Positions 60,899 through 64,000 of a DNA stretch of 64,000 nucleotides are shown here, piece after piece. The position numbers and the translations under genes were made by a program. The notes under the pieces are model-generated. The model did no database searches. It was not told the origin of the DNA and saw nothing but the letters and a program-made list of their open reading frames with translations. The stretch is from Tissierella sp. (lineage in GTDB: Bacteria > Bacillota > Clostridia > Tissierellales > Tissierellaceae). The first letter of the stretch is position 1; each line of letters begins with the position of its first letter. The stretch is from positions 248,001 to 312,000 of the forward strand of contig NZ_JAVKTS010000001.1 in NCBI RefSeq assembly GCF_031460495.1. Reading direction: 5' to 3'.

Positions 60899-60927
60899 AA
60901 TTTGTTTATTCTGACTGACTTTTTTAG
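60890..60927 (+). terminator. Terminator overlapping the GNAT stop
   Basis: GTCAGTTAGAA pairs with TTCTGACTGAC (one G-T pair), followed by TTTTTT. The stop codon lies within the stem. Confidence 0.85.
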
Positions 60928-61050
60928 ATATAGATAGAGTTGTGTTAATTACCTTTTTGGATTTTTAAAATAGGATAAAATTCAGATTACTTAGGACAAT
61001 TGTGAAAATGATGTTGATAAGTGGATGGATGATTTATATACTATAGATGA

Positions 61051-61080
61051 ACATTAGTAGATTATTACGTCGCAATTATT
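61051..61080 (+). repeat. Intergenic element copy A
   Basis: ACATTAGTAGATTATTACGT shares 17 of 20 bases with copy B (62398). It lies right after the end of a coding remnant (ENDVDKWMDDLYTIDEH, stop near 61056). The rest of the 60928-61172 gap shows nothing else. Confidence 0.5.
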
Positions 61081-61172
61081 AAAATTATTAAATGTAAAAA
61101 GGTTAAATTAGTATGAGGTATTATTGAATGACCACATGGAATGGGATGACTGTATTCTATATATTAATATCC

Positions 61173-61210
61173 TGTATATTTGAATAATTATGCAATAGTC
61201 GGAAGTAGTT
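61173..61210 (+). repeat. Intergenic element copy E
   Basis: TGAATAATTATGCAATAGTC resembles the core of copy D (AGATAAATATGCAATAATC). It ends about 30 nt before the ICMT-like gene. Confidence 0.4.
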
Positions 61211-61240
61211 ATAAGTTAAAGATATAGGAGGTGGGATAAA

Positions 61241-61759
61241 ATGAATGCAGTTTTGACTGTAATACCAATTATACTTATTAGGTATGGGCTTTTGAATATA
61301 GTAAACAAAGAAGCACTTAAACGTGCAGGTTTATTTGCCCCAGTAATCGGAAGAGAAAAAGTAGCATATTGGGTTTATCAAATTTCAACCTCCCTTATAC
61401 TACTATATTTATTATTGCTTAAAATCAGGGCAGACTCTGATTGGTTTTACATAGGTATAATAATCTATAGTATAGGAATTATTTTATATGGGGTATCTAT
61501 AATAAATTATGCTAAGCCTAAAATGAGCGGAATAAATTTAAATGGGTTATATCGAGTATCCCGCAACCCTATGTACATTGCATATTTCATTTATTTCTTA
61601 GGGTGTGTATTTCTAACACAATCATGGATATTGCTTGTGTTATTAATATGTTTCCAAATATCTGCTCATTGGATTATTCTTTCAGAAGAAAGATGGTGTA
61701 TTAAGAAATTTGGAGAAGAATATATAAAATATATGAATAGAGTAAGACGTTATATTTGA
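61241..61759 (+). CDS. Isoprenylcysteine carboxyl methyltransferase (ICMT/PEMT)-like membrane protein
   Basis: 172 residues with four or five membrane helices. The C-terminal part has the conserved YRVSRNPMYIAYF and SEERWCIKKFGEEYIKY, typical of the ICMT/PEMT-type methyltransferase family that use SAM to modify membrane-associated substrates. The bacterial substrate is unknown. AGGAGGTGGG precedes the ATG. Confidence 0.85.
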   Translation: MNAVLTVIPIILIRYGLLNIVNKEALKRAGLFAPVIGREKVAYWVYQISTSLILLYLLLLKIRADSDWFYIGIIIYSIGIILYGVSIINYAKPKMSGINLNGLYRVSRNPMYIAYFIYFLGCVFLTQSWILLVLLICFQISAHWIILSEERWCIKKFGEEYIKYMNRVRRYI

Positions 61760-61803
61760 TAGGTATAATTTTATTTGACTAATAATTCGCACTTTTTATA
61801 AAA

Positions 61804-61839
61804 TACGTCACAAAGGTAAATTTATATGTAACTAACTTA
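61804..61839 (+). repeat. Intergenic element copy F
   Basis: ACGTCACAAAGGTAAATTTA followed by TATGTAACTAACTTA aligns with copy D (CGTCGTAACGGTAGATAAATATG), about two thirds identical with one gap. It ends 25 nt before the GNAT start. Confidence 0.45.
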
Positions 61840-61863
61840 TATTTAGATTTGGGGATGATAGGT

Positions 61864-62346
61864 TTGATTGATTTTTGCAAAATGGAGGAAAAAGATATTT
61901 CATTTCTTACTGGATTGCTAAACGAAAAAGATATTATTGCTTCTTTACATAACGCTGTCAAGAATTATGAAGAATGGCTAGAAACATATAATAAGTATTG
62001 GAAGAATAATAGTGATGAAAGTCATTTTATAATTTGTTTTGATGGCATTCCAGTTGGTTGGTTAAGATTAAATGGGCTTTCAAATACTGAAACTGCATGG
62101 ATTGCTATGCTTGCAGTATCACCTGAACAGCAAAATAAAGGAATAGGTCATTGTGCGGTTGCTTTTTCAGAAGAGTATGCAAAGAGTAAGGGTTTTACCA
62201 AGATTGGTATACATACAACTGATGAAAATTTTATTGCTCAAAAACTTTATCGGAAATGTGGATATTCGATTGTTGAATATGGGAAATGTACTACAGGTGA
62301 TGGAGCTAATAGAATGGGTTACAGTTATATGAAAAATCTAATCTAA
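61864..62346 (+). CDS. GNAT-family acetyltransferase
   Basis: 160 residues with the GNAT core: WIAMLAVSPEQQNKGIG (acetyl-CoA loop) and GIHTTDENFIAQKLYRKCGY. The start is uncertain: TTG 61864 gives the typical MIDFCKMEEKD beginning with GGGG 9 nt upstream, while ATG 61855 and TTG 61849 are also in frame but abut the ribosome site. Substrate unknown. Preceded by element F and followed by element B. Confidence 0.82.
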   Translation: MIDFCKMEEKDISFLTGLLNEKDIIASLHNAVKNYEEWLETYNKYWKNNSDESHFIICFDGIPVGWLRLNGLSNTETAWIAMLAVSPEQQNKGIGHCAVAFSEEYAKSKGFTKIGIHTTDENFIAQKLYRKCGYSIVEYGKCTTGDGANRMGYSYMKNLI

Positions 62347-62396
62347 TTATATAGCTTAATACGAAGGTTATACAGCTTCCATTCTCTTTTAAAATA

Positions 62397-62430
62397 TGCG
62401 TTAGTAGATTATTGCGTAATAGCTGGTACA
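62397..62430 (+). repeat. Intergenic element copy B
   Basis: GCGTTAGTAGATTATTGCGT shares 17 of 20 bases with copy A, including the 13-mer TTAGTAGATTATT. It ends about 28 nt before the HAD gene. Confidence 0.5.
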
Positions 62431-62457
62431 AATATTTTTCATGGGTGGGTGTTATAT

Positions 62458-62964
62458 ATGAAGGTTGCGTTTGTAGATAGAGATGGAACAATAAATAAAG
62501 ATTATCAAGATGATGACTGGAGATATATTTATGAACCTGAGTTACTTGATGGTTCGTTAGAAGCATTAAAAGTTATAAGCCAAAAAGGTTATCACATCAT
62601 CATTATTACAAATCAATACCTGATAAATGATGGAATCATCACATTATTACAGTACAGAAAATTTACAGAAAAGCTATTGCTGGAACTAAATAATAATGAA
62701 ATAGACATATTAGATACGCTCTACTGCCCACATTCAAGAAAAGAAAATTGCAATTGCTTTAAGCCCAAAACAGGGCTTGTAGATATGGCTTTAAAAAAGT
62801 ATCCGCATATAGAATTAGACAAGTCATTTACAGTTGGAGATTCTGTCTCTGATGTAGAACTTGGAAATAAGTTTGGTATTATGACATTTGGGATTAATGT
62901 AAATTCTGAGCTATTTGATTATACCCGAATAAAGTCTCTTTTAGATATTATTAAATATTTATAG
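62458..62964 (+). CDS. HAD-IIIA phosphatase (GmhB/histidinol-phosphatase-like)
   Basis: 168 residues: DRDGTIN (DxDGT catalytic), IIITNQ motif II, the zinc-binding CPHSRKENCNCFKPKTG region typical of GmhB/HisB-N-type enzymes, and GDSVSDVELG motif IV. It removes phosphate from a small sugar or amino-alcohol phosphate; the substrate is unknown since no pathway genes are adjacent. GGGTGGGTG precedes ATG 62458. Confidence 0.88.
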   Translation: MKVAFVDRDGTINKDYQDDDWRYIYEPELLDGSLEALKVISQKGYHIIIITNQYLINDGIITLLQYRKFTEKLLLELNNNEIDILDTLYCPHSRKENCNCFKPKTGLVDMALKKYPHIELDKSFTVGDSVSDVELGNKFGIMTFGINVNSELFDYTRIKSLLDIIKYL

Positions 62965-62984
62965 AACAATTTAGCTCGATCATT

Positions 62985-63030
62985 TATATTTAGCATAGTA
63001 ACAGTAGATAAGTGTGAAGCAGATTATTAT
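62985..63030 (+). repeat. Intergenic element copy C
   Basis: TTTAGCATAGTAACAGTAGA and the following bases match copy D at 29 of 37 positions, including GTAAC and GTAGATAA. It ends 20 nt before the NUDIX start. Confidence 0.6.
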
Positions 63031-63049
63031 ATTAGTTGAGGTGTTGATA

Positions 63050-63526
63050 GTGCAAAAGGATTGGATTTTCAGTAGTGAATCATATATTTGTAGTTTCAGA
63101 ACTGTTGGTGTATTGATACGAAATAGTAAAATTTTAGTTCAACGAGACGAAGAAAGTAATGAGTACGCTTTACCAGGCGGGCATGTGAAGATTGGTGAAA
63201 CCTCTATAGAATCCTTAATTAGAGAGTACAAAGAAGAAACTGGAGCCGATATTAATTGCCAACGACTTATCTGGACAGAAGAGTGCTTCTGGCATTGGAA
63301 TAACAAGCTGGCAAATACAATAGCATTTTACTATTTAATAAACCTATGTGATGGCTCTGATATTTCAGATAATGGGGAGTTTATTTCCCAAAAAGATAAT
63401 TGCAATGTTTTTTTGGGGTGGATGCCATTAGAACAGATAAAGTCAATAACAATATACCCTTCATTTATTAAAGAAAAAATATTTAATATAAGTCAACATA
63501 CTGAGCATTTTATCAGAAGATGCTAA
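63050..63526 (+). CDS. NUDIX hydrolase
   Basis: 158 residues with an intact NUDIX box from GGHVKIGE through REYKEETG (pattern GX5EX7REUXEEXGU). It cleaves nucleoside diphosphates linked to another group; the substrate is not predictable. GTG 63050 has GAGGTG 6 nt upstream; the frame extends upstream through element C, but that part lacks a ribosome site. Confidence 0.87.
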   Translation: MQKDWIFSSESYICSFRTVGVLIRNSKILVQRDEESNEYALPGGHVKIGETSIESLIREYKEETGADINCQRLIWTEECFWHWNNKLANTIAFYYLINLCDGSDISDNGEFISQKDNCNVFLGWMPLEQIKSITIYPSFIKEKIFNISQHTEHFIRRC

Positions 63527-63571
63527 ACTAACAAAATAGGCATAATTCTTAAGTATCTATATAACACATTC

Positions 63572-63618
63572 TTTATTTTTAGCGTCGTAACGGTAGATAA
63601 ATATGCAATAATCAACTA
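63572..63618 (+). repeat. Intergenic element copy D
   Basis: TTTAGCGTCGTAACGGTAGA and the following AATATGCAATAATCAACTAG form the most complete copy; it aligns with C (29/37), F and E. It ends about 44 nt before the MutS-like gene. Confidence 0.6.
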
Positions 63619-63661
63619 GATACCTGCTAAAAACCTATAATCTAAAATAGGGGGGATTACA

Positions 63662-64000
63662 ATTAATAAGCCATTAAAAATCTATGAGAAAAGAAAAAAG
63701 GTTTATTATGATTTATTACAGAAACAAGCTAAAAGGGTTGATATGATTACCAATATCAGATTAATTATAGCTTTAACGGGGATAGCAAATATAATGTATT
63801 TATACTTTATCAAAAGATACTATTTGATTTACTATATATTTATTGTATATATGTCGATCTTTGTATTTCTAGTTATCAAGCATAATAAGTTGAAAGCCAA
63901 TAATAGATATTTTCATGCATTCAATAAGATTAATGAAGATGCGTTATTACGCCTAAAAGGGGATTGGAATAATTTCGGTGACACTGGTGCAGAGTTTCGA
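63662..64000 (+). CDS. MutS-related membrane protein, N-terminal part (cut by window end)
   Basis: 113 codons visible: a charged N-terminal coiled coil (YEKRKKVYYDLLQKQAKR), two membrane helices (about 35-80), then NEDALLRLKGDWNNFGDTGAEF, the characteristic lead-in of the MutS-like ATPase family that has an N-terminal membrane segment. The ATPase domain lies beyond the window. No ATG, GTG or TTG fits the ribosome site GGGGG at 63651; the codon at the right distance is ATT 63662, a rare start. An internal ATG (about residue 28) has no ribosome site. Confidence 0.7.
   Translation, partial: MNKPLKIYEKRKKVYYDLLQKQAKRVDMITNIRLIIALTGIANIMYLYFIKRYYLIYYIFIVYMSIFVFLVIKHNKLKANNRYFHAFNKINEDALLRLKGDWNNFGDTGAEFR

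Noticed and set aside
61051-63618. Integron attC sites
   Set aside because: Copy B has GCGTTAG, like an attC core, but the other copies lack paired RYYYAAC/GTTRRRY cores and the long imperfect palindrome, and no integrase is visible.
1-64000. CRISPR array, tRNA, rRNA or insertion sequence
   Set aside because: No regularly spaced repeats, tRNA-like clover-leaf sequences, rRNA motifs or transposase genes were noticed on reading; a dedicated search was not possible.

Overview
The window is low-GC, tightly packed DNA with strong AGGAGG-type ribosome sites, frequent GTG/TTG starts, SLH surface-layer anchoring, LytTR two-component signalling, ECF sigma/zinc anti-sigma pairing and BirA/BioY biotin control. 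This points to an anaerobic Gram-positive Firmicute of the Clostridia/Tissierellia kind. That is an inference from gene content; no rRNA or tRNA gene is present to fix the taxonomy.

Layout. 0-8 kb: a GntR(YtrA-type)-ABC exporter operon with its own operator, a TrkA-TrkH potassium uptake pair, a TrmA/RumA-type RNA methyltransferase, and an ECF sigma/anti-sigma pair. 8-10.3 kb: an HTH-Fic protein behind a large inverted-repeat operator, then a PAS-GGDEF cyclase. 10.8-18.8 kb: a surface module with a LytTR/AgrC-like two-component system (minus strand), LemA, a zinc ribbon and a 1546-residue SLH protein; an almost identical 19-base box lies upstream of two of its transcription units. 19-26.3 kb: a degraded accessory region with small orphan genes and several broken genes (kinase copy, MerR-GyrI, small membrane protein, GGDEF/kinase mosaic). 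26.4-29.3 kb: a serine hydrolase, then bioY and birA diverging from a BirA operator. 29.3-33.2 kb: a duplicated left-handed beta-helix protein and a stress/metal cluster (truncated RIC-like protein, P-type ATPase with a CPG motif, HMA chaperone). 33.4-44.2 kb: a second serine hydrolase, a Cache-GGDEF cyclase, UvsE, and an exopolysaccharide-type operon with a candidate c-di-GMP receptor (degenerate GGDEF plus degenerate REC), a HEAT protein, a GT2 synthase and a large glycosidase-like protein. 44.3-49.1 kb: a DMT exporter, a double GNAT and a methionine-type ABC importer. 49.5-56.1 kb: an unassigned duplicated membrane protein, the tail of a deleted ECF/nickel-type ATPase, and a complete urease operon ureEFGDABC. 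56.2-58.6 kb: a Crp/Fnr regulator with signal peptidase I, and an HMA protein with a His-rich secreted DUF6448 protein. 58.9-60.3 kb: a LysR gene diverging from a broken yeiH. 60.3-64 kb: a run of small unrelated genes (GNAT, ICMT-like, GNAT, HAD, NUDIX, MutS-like), most preceded by a related intergenic element.

How parts fit together. The clearest network is a predicted Crp/Fnr regulon: three promoters 26-28 kb apart (two near 30-33 kb, one at 58.6 kb) carry TTGAT-N4-RTCAA boxes at exactly the same distance (22 nt) from a -10 element, i.e. centred at about -41.5, and a Crp/Fnr protein with an FNR-like ETISR recognition helix is encoded at 56.3 kb. They drive the RIC-like protein and ATPase, one HMA protein, and the HMA-DUF6448 unit. 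The second notable structure is the cassette-like array at the right end, where unrelated small genes are separated by similar sequence elements.
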